DNA of 64,000 nucleotides from Tritrichomonas musculus (lineage: Eukaryota > Parabasalia > Tritrichomonadida > Tritrichomonadidae). A program made the translations under genes and the position numbers. Shown here in pieces: positions 48,826 through 57,879 of the stretch; the stretch's first letter is position 1, and each line of letters begins with the position of its first letter. Under the pieces are notes generated by a model that saw only the letters and a list, made by a program, of their open reading frames with translations, was not told where the DNA came from and did no database searches. Location of the stretch: the NCBI GenBank assembly GCA_039105265.1, contig JAPFFF010000006.1, positions 4,030,001-4,094,000 on the forward strand, given 5' to 3'.

Positions 48826-50334
48826 TTATTCATCTTGATTAACATCTTTTCCAAAAAATTCGATTGCTGCCAGAGCGATAATTCCATAACGATCTTTATA
48901 TTGTGAATGTGAATCATTCTGTTTGAAACGAATAAATCTATAAGATTTATCTTTATTTTCGAAAAAGTAAGTATGATGCTTGCCCATTCCATTCAAATAT
49001 TTATCATCTTCTGTAATAAAAATTTGTTCCCAGTCATTTTCATCATTTGAACCTAAAATTTCAAAGTCTTTTGGATGATTAAAGCAAGAGCCAAAATAAT
49101 TCGTTTCGATGGAAATAGCATAAAAAATATAAGGATTATCTAAAAAATCAAATTGAATCCAATTTTCATTAATTGGGTGATCTTGTTTCAAATTATGATA
49201 ATAACAACGTTCCCTTCCATCTTCGTAATTGAAAAGATCATACGGATCGTATTCTGACGTTGATTTTCCTTCATTTGGTACTTTTATTTTAATATATTCT
49301 GATATGTTATCTCCATTTTCTTTTTTTAATTTATAAACAATTCCTTTAAATGGAAAAAGCTTAGCAAACATTTTATTTTGGGAATCATTAAGCTGCATAC
49401 ATTTTTCTGATGTTCCTATTTTATCATTTAAAACATCTTGATAACTGTTAAAAAGATTAAAATAACTTTCTCTAAGATTGTTATTATTAACTTTCAAATC
49501 TTTATATTCATCATCCCTATCTTTTTTCCATTTTAAGTAATTTTCGAAATCAATTTTAACTTTGTCTAGCTTTTCATTATTCTCCGCCTGCATTATCTCT
49601 AATTTATTTTTAAGATCTTTGATCTCTTCCGAATTTTGTTTATTAGCTTCGTGATTTTTGGTTAAAAAATCCCAAATGCATTTTGTATCAATTGAATCTG
49701 GCATTTGATCTAAACTTCTTTTGAAAAGTTTATCAAGATTAACTTCAGATAGGTTACTAAAATTAATATGAGAAAAAAGTTGCGATTTTGTGTCCGGTGC
49801 TTTTTTCCAAGCAACATCAAAAATTTGATTTTCACTAACTTTATTAGTTTTAATATTATCATTGAATAATACTTTCAAAAGAGCTTCTTCATCTAAATTG
49901 ATTAGTTCTGGATCGGAAATGTGTTCGTCTAATTTTTCAGCAATTGAATTAGCTACAGATTCAACAGTATCATCATAATTTTGATCAGAATTATGTTTAG
50001 AAATAGTTGAATAGTAAGAAAGTAAATTAATATCTTTTTTCTCTTTAATGAAATCAATTATATCTTGTCTAATCTGATCACCTTGAAATTCTTCACATAA
50101 TTTTAGTAAATCTTCATAATTACTTGCGTTAATATTATAAAATTTTCCTTTACATGCTTCGAGGAAATTTTTAAAAGAATCTTCACTAACTTCTGACTTA
50201 ACTTGGTATTGCTTTATATTTGGATCGTCTCTAAATTTTCCGCAATATGAGCAAAATGTGTAATATGATGCTTTATATATTTTGCTGTTAATGGCAAATT
50301 CGATTTCTGGTTGTTGTCTTGGGAATGATTGCAT
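48826..50334 (-). CDS. BTB-like / coiled-coil / F5/8 type C protein
   Basis: The product is 502 aa. The BTB-like head is at residues about 8-75 (EIEFAINSKIYKASYYTFCS). Helical repeats to about 230 are followed by a coiled coil at about 230-320 (LKNKLEIMQAENNEKLDKVK) that the three other paralogues in the window lack. The discoidin-type domain is at about 340-498, with WIQFDFLDNPYIFYAISIET, DFEILGSNDENDWEQIFITE, the YLNGMG turn and YRFIRFKQND. It ends with the family's FFGK motif. The coiled coil suggests oligomerisation of the adaptor. It is convergent with the methyltransferase gene. Confidence 0.85.
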   Translation of the reverse strand: MQSFPRQQPEIEFAINSKIYKASYYTFCSYCGKFRDDPNIKQYQVKSEVSEDSFKNFLEACKGKFYNINASNYEDLLKLCEEFQGDQIRQDIIDFIKEKKDINLLSYYSTISKHNSDQNYDDTVESVANSIAEKLDEHISDPELINLDEEALLKVLFNDNIKTNKVSENQIFDVAWKKAPDTKSQLFSHINFSNLSEVNLDKLFKRSLDQMPDSIDTKCIWDFLTKNHEANKQNSEEIKDLKNKLEIMQAENNEKLDKVKIDFENYLKWKKDRDDEYKDLKVNNNNLRESYFNLFNSYQDVLNDKIGTSEKCMQLNDSQNKMFAKLFPFKGIVYKLKKENGDNISEYIKIKVPNEGKSTSEYDPYDLFNYEDGRERCYYHNLKQDHPINENWIQFDFLDNPYIFYAISIETNYFGSCFNHPKDFEILGSNDENDWEQIFITEDDKYLNGMGKHHTYFFENKDKSYRFIRFKQNDSHSQYKDRYGIIALAAIEFFGKDVNQDE

Positions 50335-50798
50335 TTTGCTGTTAGCCTAGAAATATTTTGAATAAATTCTTTGAAAATTGAAGACTATGTCATATGTCAT
50401 GAAATTATGATAATACTAGATTTTCATAATCTTCTATATTATTTTTTTATTATATTATTATTATTGTTTTTCATAATTTCATTTTCTTATATGAAACGTT
50501 TCATTCATTTTATGAATAATCATTTATTGAATGTTAATTTCGAAATTGCCATACATTTCTTTAATTTGATAATCGTTCTGATAGCTTTTTGAATTCGTGA
50601 TTCTATGTAAGCGATCATGAAGCAAACCTTGTGACCAAAAATTAAATTTTTTAATTATGCAAAAAGCAAAATCTCAAATTCAATATTTTAAAAAAAAAAA
50701 TTGATTGACGAGCTATAGTAACTTATGATACTATTTGAGGAAAAGGCCCATTTTTAAAAAATTGAAAATTAAATTCAAGTTATGATTAAACTACGTTT
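50335..50798. other. Intergenic region
   Basis: Upstream side of the BTB/F5/8C gene and downstream side of the cupin gene. The 73-codon ORF at 50371-50592 is hydrophobic AT noise. An A-run lies near 50691. Nothing else is seen. Confidence 0.5.
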
Positions 50799-51245
50799 TT
50801 ATTTTCCAAGCTTCGAATATTCGCTATCAGAAACTTCTTCACACCATTCATTTTGGCATTTTTCTCCTGGAACTTCGACAGCAATATGGCTAAACCAGCT
50901 GTCTGCTTTTGCACCGTGCCAATGCTTAACATTAGGTGGAATTACAATTATTGAACCTGGATTTAAGCTTTGTGCTGGCTTTCCATATTCTTGATACCAT
51001 CCACTTCCAGCTGTACAAATTAGCATTTGGCCACCGCCTGTCTCAGCATGATGTATATGCCAATTATTGCGGCATCCTGGCTCAAAGGTAACGTTAGCAA
51101 GGAAAATTGGAGCTTCACCAGGTTTGGTTAGTGGATTAAGAAAAGAATTACCAATGAAATATTTGGAATATGCTGTATTGGGATTGCCAGTTCCAAAAAC
51201 GTTTGCCTTTTCAAATTCTTCTTTGTTTTGTATTTTGGTGTCCAT
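50799..51245 (-). CDS. Bacterial-type cupin protein, likely laterally acquired
   Basis: The product is 148 aa, the full length of small single-domain cupins. Cupin motif 1 is NNWHIHHAETGGGQMLICTA at about residues 57-76 (metal ligands H59, H61 with E64 nearby). Motif 2 is PGSIIVIPPNVKHWHGAKAD at about 96-115 (H108 likely ligand). The C-terminal WFSHIAVEVPG...NEWCEEVSDSEYSKL closely follows the pattern of bacterial cupins annotated near carboxymuconolactone decarboxylases. GC is higher than in neighbours. Such proteins bind a divalent metal; the substrate is unknown. Two ACGATAT motifs lie about 100 bp upstream. Lateral transfer from a gut bacterium is the likely origin. Confidence 0.9.
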   Translation of the reverse strand: MDTKIQNKEEFEKANVFGTGNPNTAYSKYFIGNSFLNPLTKPGEAPIFLANVTFEPGCRNNWHIHHAETGGGQMLICTAGSGWYQEYGKPAQSLNPGSIIVIPPNVKHWHGAKADSWFSHIAVEVPGEKCQNEWCEEVSDSEYSKLGK

Positions 51246-52073
51246 TATATAATTATGATTTTTGTGATGTTTATGAAAAAGTTTTTAATCGTATTTTTTA
51301 ATTGATTATATGGTTGTTTAAAGGTCAAATTTATATGAAATAGGTACGATATTTGTTTTGAAATTATACGATATTTTCTTTGAAAAAAATTCATATTTCT
51401 TTCAATTTTTTTGCACTAGTTTATTACCAATATACAATGTGTTACTAGGTTTATTATTGAAAATATGTGTGGGCAGGTCAATCTGATCTTTAAAAAGGAA
51501 ATTTTTTTAATAAAAAAATCTATATGGCCATTATAAAAACATTTATTATTTACATAAAAATAACTGCTGAATATTTAATGAGATATTTATGTTTTTAAGA
51601 ATTGAATAGAAAAAAAATTTTTTGAATTGATCCATTGAATTTTTTTTAGAAAAATATTTCTGTTAGATGATAATATTTCTTTAAAATAATATTTTCATTC
51701 GTAATAGATCTGAATTATAATCCAGTCAGGATGAGTGGTAACCTGTCTGAATTGAAATTTGGCTGATTTATCATCTAGCTGAGTTTTATATAATATTTTA
51801 AGTTATATAATATTTCTGTTACAACTCTTTTTCATATTTTTAATTATTTGGTATTTGATAATAATGAATGAACGATTTTGGATAAATATTGACAATGTAT
51901 ATTGGAAAAAAAAAAAAACTTTTTATGTTTTTGTCAAAACTTTTTGATAATGTATTCAATTTTGAAAAATTGTATAAGTTCTCATAAAATTGAGTTTCAA
52001 TTCATTCTGTAAAAATTTTAAACGTTATTTAAAAATTGAAATTCTTTTTTTTTTTTTTTTTTGAGATATTTGC
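51246..52073. promoter_or_regulatory. Divergent promoter region, cupin / OFD1-like genes
   Basis: TACGATAT occurs twice at 51345-51352 and 51367-51374, on the plus strand, 100-130 bp upstream of the cupin ATG. ACGATA resembles trichomonad Myb sites. AACTTTTTGA is at 51938-51947, 127 bp before the OFD1-like ATG. An imperfect 8-bp inverted repeat CAGTCAGG / CCTGTCTG lies near 51733-51756. A T20 run ends just before the plus-strand gene. Confidence 0.4.
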
Positions 52074-53033
52074 ATGAGTGAAATTGATGATCGCGAAGCA
52101 TTATTTAATGAGGTATCGAAAACCAATTTAATACCTAGTTTAAAGTCGCAGATTAAAATAGCAGTACGTGATTTACTTAAAAACAATGGCAAAGTTCAAC
52201 CCAAACGGCCAGTTACTGAAGACTCTGAACTCGCCAACAATATAATTTTAGAGTATTTATTTGCTAATGGTTTTCATAATACGGCTAGCGTTTTTTTTAC
52301 TGAATCAAACGTTCATCAAATGCCAAGATCACAACTTATAGAAGGACTTCAAATAGATGATAGCCCAGGATTAATAGCAGAACTTTTACTTACAAATATA
52401 TCACATCCTTCGGTATCAACGCAAACAGAAAGCATGGATTTAAATGCCAAACTTGATGCAATAGATAGAGAAGTCAGAAGGAAAAAAGAAGAAGGGAGAA
52501 TTTTATCAAGTGAGGAGATGTTAAGGCGTGGAATGGAAGATATAAACCGTGAATTTGATGACAGATTTAATAAAGAGCTCTCCAATCAACTGGAAATATT
52601 TAGATCTAGCGAACTTGCTAATTATGCTGTCATTGATGCTCAAAAGAGAAGTGCTGAACTTCAAAAGATTCATAAGGAAATGGAAGTTGAACTAAAACAG
52701 AAAGTTATGGACTTGCGTACAAAATTTCAGCGTGATGCAGATATACTTAGAGTTAGGCAAAGAGAGCTTGAAAGGGAAATTTCAAAATGGGCAGAACAAA
52801 ATGTTCAAAAAATTGCAACAGAAGCTGAAGTTTCTGAAGCTGAAACAATTAAAGCTGACACTGAAGCAAAAGCGCAGAAAATCGAAGCAAAAGCCATGAT
52901 TCTTGAAAAAAAGCTAGAAAAGGATAGAAGAACATTAGAAGATTTACAACTTGAACATAATCGTGCTAAAAGAGAAGTAGAAAAGCTCAAGCTTGCGATA
53001 TCTTTATATCAGCAACGAAAAAAAGACGAATAA
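52074..53033 (+). CDS. OFD1/FOP-like LisH coiled-coil protein
   Basis: The product is 319 aa. The N-terminal helix SLKSQIKIAVRDLLKNNGK is followed by a LisH motif, NNIILEYLFANGFHNTASVF (about 51-70), and TESNV. This order and spacing match the TOF-LisH head of OFD1 and FOP proteins, where LisH is a dimerisation motif. Residues about 115-315 are coiled coil rich in E, K and R. OFD1 sits at centrioles and basal bodies, so a role at the flagellar basal bodies is plausible. At about one third of animal OFD1 length it is a short form. The stop overlaps TAAA, and a BTB gene follows 98 bp later on the same strand. Confidence 0.65.
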   Translation: MSEIDDREALFNEVSKTNLIPSLKSQIKIAVRDLLKNNGKVQPKRPVTEDSELANNIILEYLFANGFHNTASVFFTESNVHQMPRSQLIEGLQIDDSPGLIAELLLTNISHPSVSTQTESMDLNAKLDAIDREVRRKKEEGRILSSEEMLRRGMEDINREFDDRFNKELSNQLEIFRSSELANYAVIDAQKRSAELQKIHKEMEVELKQKVMDLRTKFQRDADILRVRQRELEREISKWAEQNVQKIATEAEVSEAETIKADTEAKAQKIEAKAMILEKKLEKDRRTLEDLQLEHNRAKREVEKLKLAISLYQQRKKDE

Positions 53034-53130
53034 ATGTTTGTATTTATAAATTTAATTTGTTTTTTATAGTTTTTTGAATTGTATTGAAAAATGGCCGTTA
53101 ATTCAATGCCATATAAATTCTTAGAAATCA

Positions 53131-54423
53131 ATGATTACATTAAATGATCTGCATGATCATTTTGCTAAAATCCCCCGAGATTTCGATCTAATTATTAACG
53201 ATAAAAATTATAAATGCAATAAGCAAATTTTGTTTGCTTTTTCAAAAGTAATATCTTTATCTGAAAGCTCAAGTTCCACTTATTCATGTAATATTCCAAC
53301 AAACGAACAAGCTATAAATACTACTATTAACTTTCTTCATGGAGGAAATGTTAATTTTTCAGAAAATTCTTATGAAATTTATTTAATTGCAGCACATCTT
53401 GATATTTCAATACTTAAGCCAAGGCTTTGTGAATTAATAGAAGCTAGTACTACTGAAGAAAACTTCGAATTACGATACAATGTTTTAAAAACTTTTCCAA
53501 ATTATTGTGATCCGCTTTTCCTTTTTTTCATTAAAAACAAAAATTATTTTGGCACTTTTACCAAATCACACACTTTTCCGTTATCATTTGCAAATGCTTT
53601 TTTAGCATCCTCCTCTTCCTTTTTTAATTCTGAAGATGAGAAAGCGGATTTTGTCCTATCGATTTTGAGTCAAAGCGGCAATATGAACGATAATGATTTA
53701 TCAATTGTTTCTAATATCAATCTATGCAATCTAAATGAAAATTCTTTATATAATATCTTAACTCATCAATTATCATCGCGATTTTCTCCGTTTTTAAATG
53801 TTTTTCCTCTTTTTGATAAACAAATTGCTATTATTTCAGCTAATGAAAAGAAATTATCCGAGCTTAAAAAAGAAGCCAATGAAGATCAATTGTCATGTGA
53901 AAATGAAAAAAATACAAATAATAGGCTCTCAAATGAATTTAATTCGTTAAATTCTCAATTGTTTAATATAGACATTCAGCATTATGCCTTAAAACAAGAA
54001 ATAAATGAAATTATTGATGATTTAAAAAACGCCAAACTATTATTGCAGGAAATACAGCAATTAAATAATGAGTATCTGCCATTCTTAAAAGCTGTTGCAA
54101 AAATGCAAGCTACATCAACACAATTAGTGGATATACTTCAAACATTCTATAATATAGGCGGTAAAAAAATATATCCTGGATCAAGTCGTGACGCACTTAA
54201 ACATTCGAAAGAATGGAATGTAGAATGCGAAAATCTCAGATCCAAAATTCCTTGTGTCTTTAATAAAGAGCAACTGGATCAATATTTCCAAACCTTAGAT
54301 GAGGCAGAAAATATTCTGATATCTGTTTTTCCAGTTAAAAATCCACTAATTAAAGAGAAGAAAGAGCAAATCTCAACTCCATCAAATAGCCAAGAGCAAC
54401 AGCAACCTGAAACCAAATCATGA
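53131..54423 (+). CDS. BTB-domain coiled-coil protein
   Basis: The product is 430 aa. The BTB/POZ-like domain is at residues about 10-110 (FDLIINDKNYKCNKQILFAF, FLHGGNVNFSENSYEIYLIA, LDISILKPRL). A BACK-like helical region reaches about 240. A coiled coil at about 240-320 (SELKKEANEDQLSCENEKNT) and a further helical domain (AVAKMQATSTQLVDILQTFY, then the conserved-looking YPGSSRDALKHSKEW) follow. The tail is Gln/Ser/Pro-rich. Unlike the four BTB/F5/8C genes it has no discoidin domain. It may be an adaptor with a separate C-terminal interaction module; function is unknown. Confidence 0.75.
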   Translation: MITLNDLHDHFAKIPRDFDLIINDKNYKCNKQILFAFSKVISLSESSSSTYSCNIPTNEQAINTTINFLHGGNVNFSENSYEIYLIAAHLDISILKPRLCELIEASTTEENFELRYNVLKTFPNYCDPLFLFFIKNKNYFGTFTKSHTFPLSFANAFLASSSSFFNSEDEKADFVLSILSQSGNMNDNDLSIVSNINLCNLNENSLYNILTHQLSSRFSPFLNVFPLFDKQIAIISANEKKLSELKKEANEDQLSCENEKNTNNRLSNEFNSLNSQLFNIDIQHYALKQEINEIIDDLKNAKLLLQEIQQLNNEYLPFLKAVAKMQATSTQLVDILQTFYNIGGKKIYPGSSRDALKHSKEWNVECENLRSKIPCVFNKEQLDQYFQTLDEAENILISVFPVKNPLIKEKKEQISTPSNSQEQQQPETKS

Positions 54424-54891
54424 TTATACTTTTGTTATTTATTGTATTAGTAAATTTTTATCGTTTTACTAAATTGAAAATATTATATATATCTTCATTT
54501 TTAAATTCTAGCGTTTCATGTTTTGATTATTTTTTTAGCAATTGATGGTAAGGTTAAAAGATGTAAAATTTAAAAGTAAATTTTTTATATTTTGAAGGAA
54601 AACGTATTTTAAATTTTTTTTGATTAAACCTCTCAAATTAAAATAATCATATCTTTATATTTTAAATATGAATTAATTTTTTAAAATTTAAATAATATTA
54701 TGATAATTATCTAATATATTATTAATGAAGAATGATGCAATTAAACTGTTTGATAAAAAAGATAAAATGATTTAAAATATGAAATGGAGGTAAAGTTTTT
54801 TGAACTCAGTTTAAACAAAATTATTGAAAAAGTTTTTATCAAAAAACTTTTTCAAAATCTGAACTCGGAATTCATTAATTTTGTTTTTTAA
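54424..54891. other. Intergenic region left of the 0.95-kb element
   Basis: AT-rich. GAAAAAGTTTTT / AAAAAACTTTTTC at about 54825-54854 is a compact inverted repeat. It is flanked by TGAACTC at about 54800 and 54860. No gene is seen. Confidence 0.4.
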
Positions 54892-55846
54892 GATGGGTCC
54901 CGACTCAATATGCTGGGACTTTTTGGGACTTAATAGGTTTTTTATTTAATCATATTATGATATGTTTAATTATATAAAATTATCTTTAATTATACCGATA
55001 CGATTATTAAATATTTATTTGTATTTAAAGATAATCATATTTTAATCTTAAGATATAAAATTGAAAGGAATATCATTCAAAATTTTGAGAGAAATTTAGT
55101 ATTTATCATTCTATTTGAAACTTCTAAAAAATCATTTAAAACGAATTAACAATATTATAGTTGCTCAAATTGTCTGGAAATAAATGGATTTTGAATATTT
55201 TTTTCAAAACATCGAAATGAATTATTATATTTAATCCATTTTCCTTAAATTTTCTACATTAAATATCAAAATTAAAAAATATTGGTATTGATATTTTATT
55301 ATTATGCATTTTTAAAGTGAAATCTTATTTTTTTGGAGGTTTTCGATTTTAGAATAAACTTAAAAATTAACTTTTTGAGAATATTATATCCAAAAAAAAA
55401 TAAAGTTTATATCTTAAAATTAAATCGCTATAATTTAGAATAAATAAATTAATTAAATTATATTAAAGTAATAAATACTTTTAAAATGCTTAAACATATA
55501 AATATATCCAAGATTCAAAGATAAAAAACAAAAACAAATTTCTCCAATTTTTTGATATATTATACATTTATCTCGGTTAATAAACAATATTTCGAATATT
55601 TAATAAATAAATAAGTTGTTAAATTTATATATTATTTTATATTATATATATAATCTGAAAATGATAAATTTTTAAATGAATAGATAAATGCATTAGATCT
55701 TTCTTTTTACATAAATGATCGATTAAAATATAAAGAAATATATAACTATTTTATTCTTTAAATATGTTTATTAAAAAGATGAAAATATAATAAGATAGAT
55801 TTATTTTAAAATGAAAAAAATACGTTATTTCAAGTCGGAACCCATC
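54892..55846. mobile_element. 0.95-kb non-autonomous TIR element with 10-bp target duplication
   Basis: The ends are 14-bp inverted repeats with one mismatch: GATGGGTCCCGACT at 54892-54905, and AGTCGGAACCCATC at 55833-55846 (inverted GATGGGTTCCGACT). Both sides carry the identical decamer TGTTTTTTAA (54882-54891 and 55847-55856). The 955-bp interior is AT-rich and non-coding. The plan matches that of the 43759-46095 element (short TIR, 10-bp duplication), so a MULE-like origin is inferred. Confidence 0.75.
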
Positions 55847-56019
55847 TGTTTTTTAACAAATATCAATAATTTTAATTTTCAATTTAAAGTATAGGATAGT
55901 AGAATCTTTTCTATTAATTGTAAATCATTTAAAATTTTGAATGCTTATAAATTTTTGAATATATATATTTCAAAATAATTATTCAATTAAATATCTTATT
56001 GAGTTCACATTTTTTATAC

Positions 56020-57503
56020 ATGGAAGAGGAAATAGCCAAAGCCATTAATCTGCAAAGAGCATTTATTCAAATAAATGAAGAAGAAAGTATCAAATTTATT
56101 GATGATCTGCTTTCTTCATCATATGTTGAAGAAAAAAGTAATGTTGATCGATTTATTTACATTATTTATGCATCTTTATTGGCGAAACCTCAATACCATC
56201 AAAATTATATTAAATATTTGGTTAGATTAATTCCAAATTTACAAAAGCTTTACACTGTTGATGAATTGTTATCGTCCATACCAAAATATCAATTATTTGC
56301 AAATAAATACATTGCCACTATAATGATAAAGAATAATTTATTTACAATTGAGCAATATAGAGAAAAGTATCCTAATAAGTATATAGATTTTGATATGGTA
56401 GATCTTAACCAAAAGGAACAAAGCCTTTATACATCAATTAAAAATGATGATATTGTGTCATTTCAAACAATTGTATCTCATTCAAATCTTGATATTAATC
56501 AAAAACTTGAATATAATGAAAATGACTTTTTTTATCCAGAAGCAAATATACCTTGGAACATGACTTATATTGTTGAATTTGTAGTTTATTGTGGATCGCT
56601 TAAAATTTTTAAATATTTATATGGGCATAATGTTAACCTTGATTTAAAAAAGCTATTATATTATGCATTTTCTGGAGGAAATTATGAAATAATTCACCTT
56701 ATTGAAGAAAATAAATATGAATATGATAAAAATGATCTTGCTCTTACTGCAATAAAACACCATAGTAATGAATTTATTAATTACTTGATAGATAACTATT
56801 CGATTTCTGTAAATGATAATAAGTGTATAGTTTCTTGTGTAGAAAGTAACAATATTGAAATCTTACAACAAATTCTTGAAGATGAATATTCAAATTATCC
56901 TGACCTGATTCAATGTGCAGTTCTATCCTCAGTACGAAAAGGCAATTTAGATGCATTGAAATATTTAGCTGATGTTAAAAAGGTCAATTTAAGCGATAAA
57001 ATTTATTATAATGGAGCAACATTATTCAAGACAGCCGTTCAAAATTATAATATTGAAATGATTAAATATATTTATGATAAAATAGGGGATAATATAAATT
57101 GTTGTGATGACATTTTGATGTTTTATTCATTCAGGTGAATTTTAAATTTTCTATTTTGAATTACGGCTCTTCATTGTGTTATGGCATCTTCTTCAGAAAC
57201 ATTAATTAAATTACTTACTTCTTTCGAAAAAATTGATTTGAATAGTCGTGATAGATATCAAAGGACTCCATTACATTTTGCAGCAGGATCTAGAAATATA
57301 GAGAATGTCAAATATTTCACTTCACTAAAGGGTGTTGATTTAAATGCTATTGATAAGATTTAGCTTTATTTTGAATAATGTTTTATGTTCATTCTTGAAT
57401 AATATTCTACTTTATTTTTTTTTATCTAACCCCTTTAAATTACGCAAAGAATTCTCAAGGTGAAGATATTGTAGAATTTTTGACTCAATTAGGATGTCAT
57501 TAA
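56020..57503 (+). pseudogene. DUF3447 ankyrin gene with interrupted C-terminal repeats
   Basis: The open part runs from ATG 56020 to 57138 (372 aa). A TTG seven codons earlier is ignored. The helical N-terminus is followed by DUF3447/ankyrin units such as VEFVVYCGSLKIFKYLYGHN and CAVLSSVRKGNLDALKYLAD. Further ankyrin sequence continues downstream: TALHCVMASSSETLIKLLTS from 57163, RTPLHFAAGSRNIENVKYFT, and, from 57429, TPLNYAKNSQGEDIVEFLTQ ending LGCH at TAA 57501-57503. That ending is typical of complete family members. Two short AT-rich interruptions (about 57120-57162 and 57361-57428) carry stops and change frame. Each lies between the end of one repeat and the T-(A/P)-L start of the next. 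It is either a recent pseudogene or an interrupted gene; the bodies of the repeats are well preserved. Confidence 0.75.
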
Positions 57504-57879
57504 AGTATTTCAATTTGCTTTCATTCAATACTTTTTAATTAAAAAAAAAAAAACTTAAAAAACTTTTCTTTTTGGTTTTCCCTTAATCATTGAAGTAGAA
57601 AAACATCATAATGTGGTTCTTTTTGGAGTTTAGTAAAATTATTTTTAAGTAATATTCTTTTTTATTAATGACTAGAAGAGAACTACGCATTAAGTTTTAG
57701 CCAAATGACTGATTCCGATATGATTAACGATTCCCCGAGAATATCGATAGCAAGTTTACAAAAAGTGTCAAAATATTATTCTTGTGTTTTATTTTATTTT
57801 ATTTCAAAAATAAATTTTAAATTGGTATCATATTTTATTTTTAGATTAAAAATTAAATGAAAATGTGTTTTGATAATGC
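57504..57879. other. Convergent intergenic region
   Basis: Between the ankyrin locus and the Ser/Asn/Glu-rich gene, both ending here. AT-rich with a short A-run at 57540-57553. No gene is seen. Confidence 0.5.
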
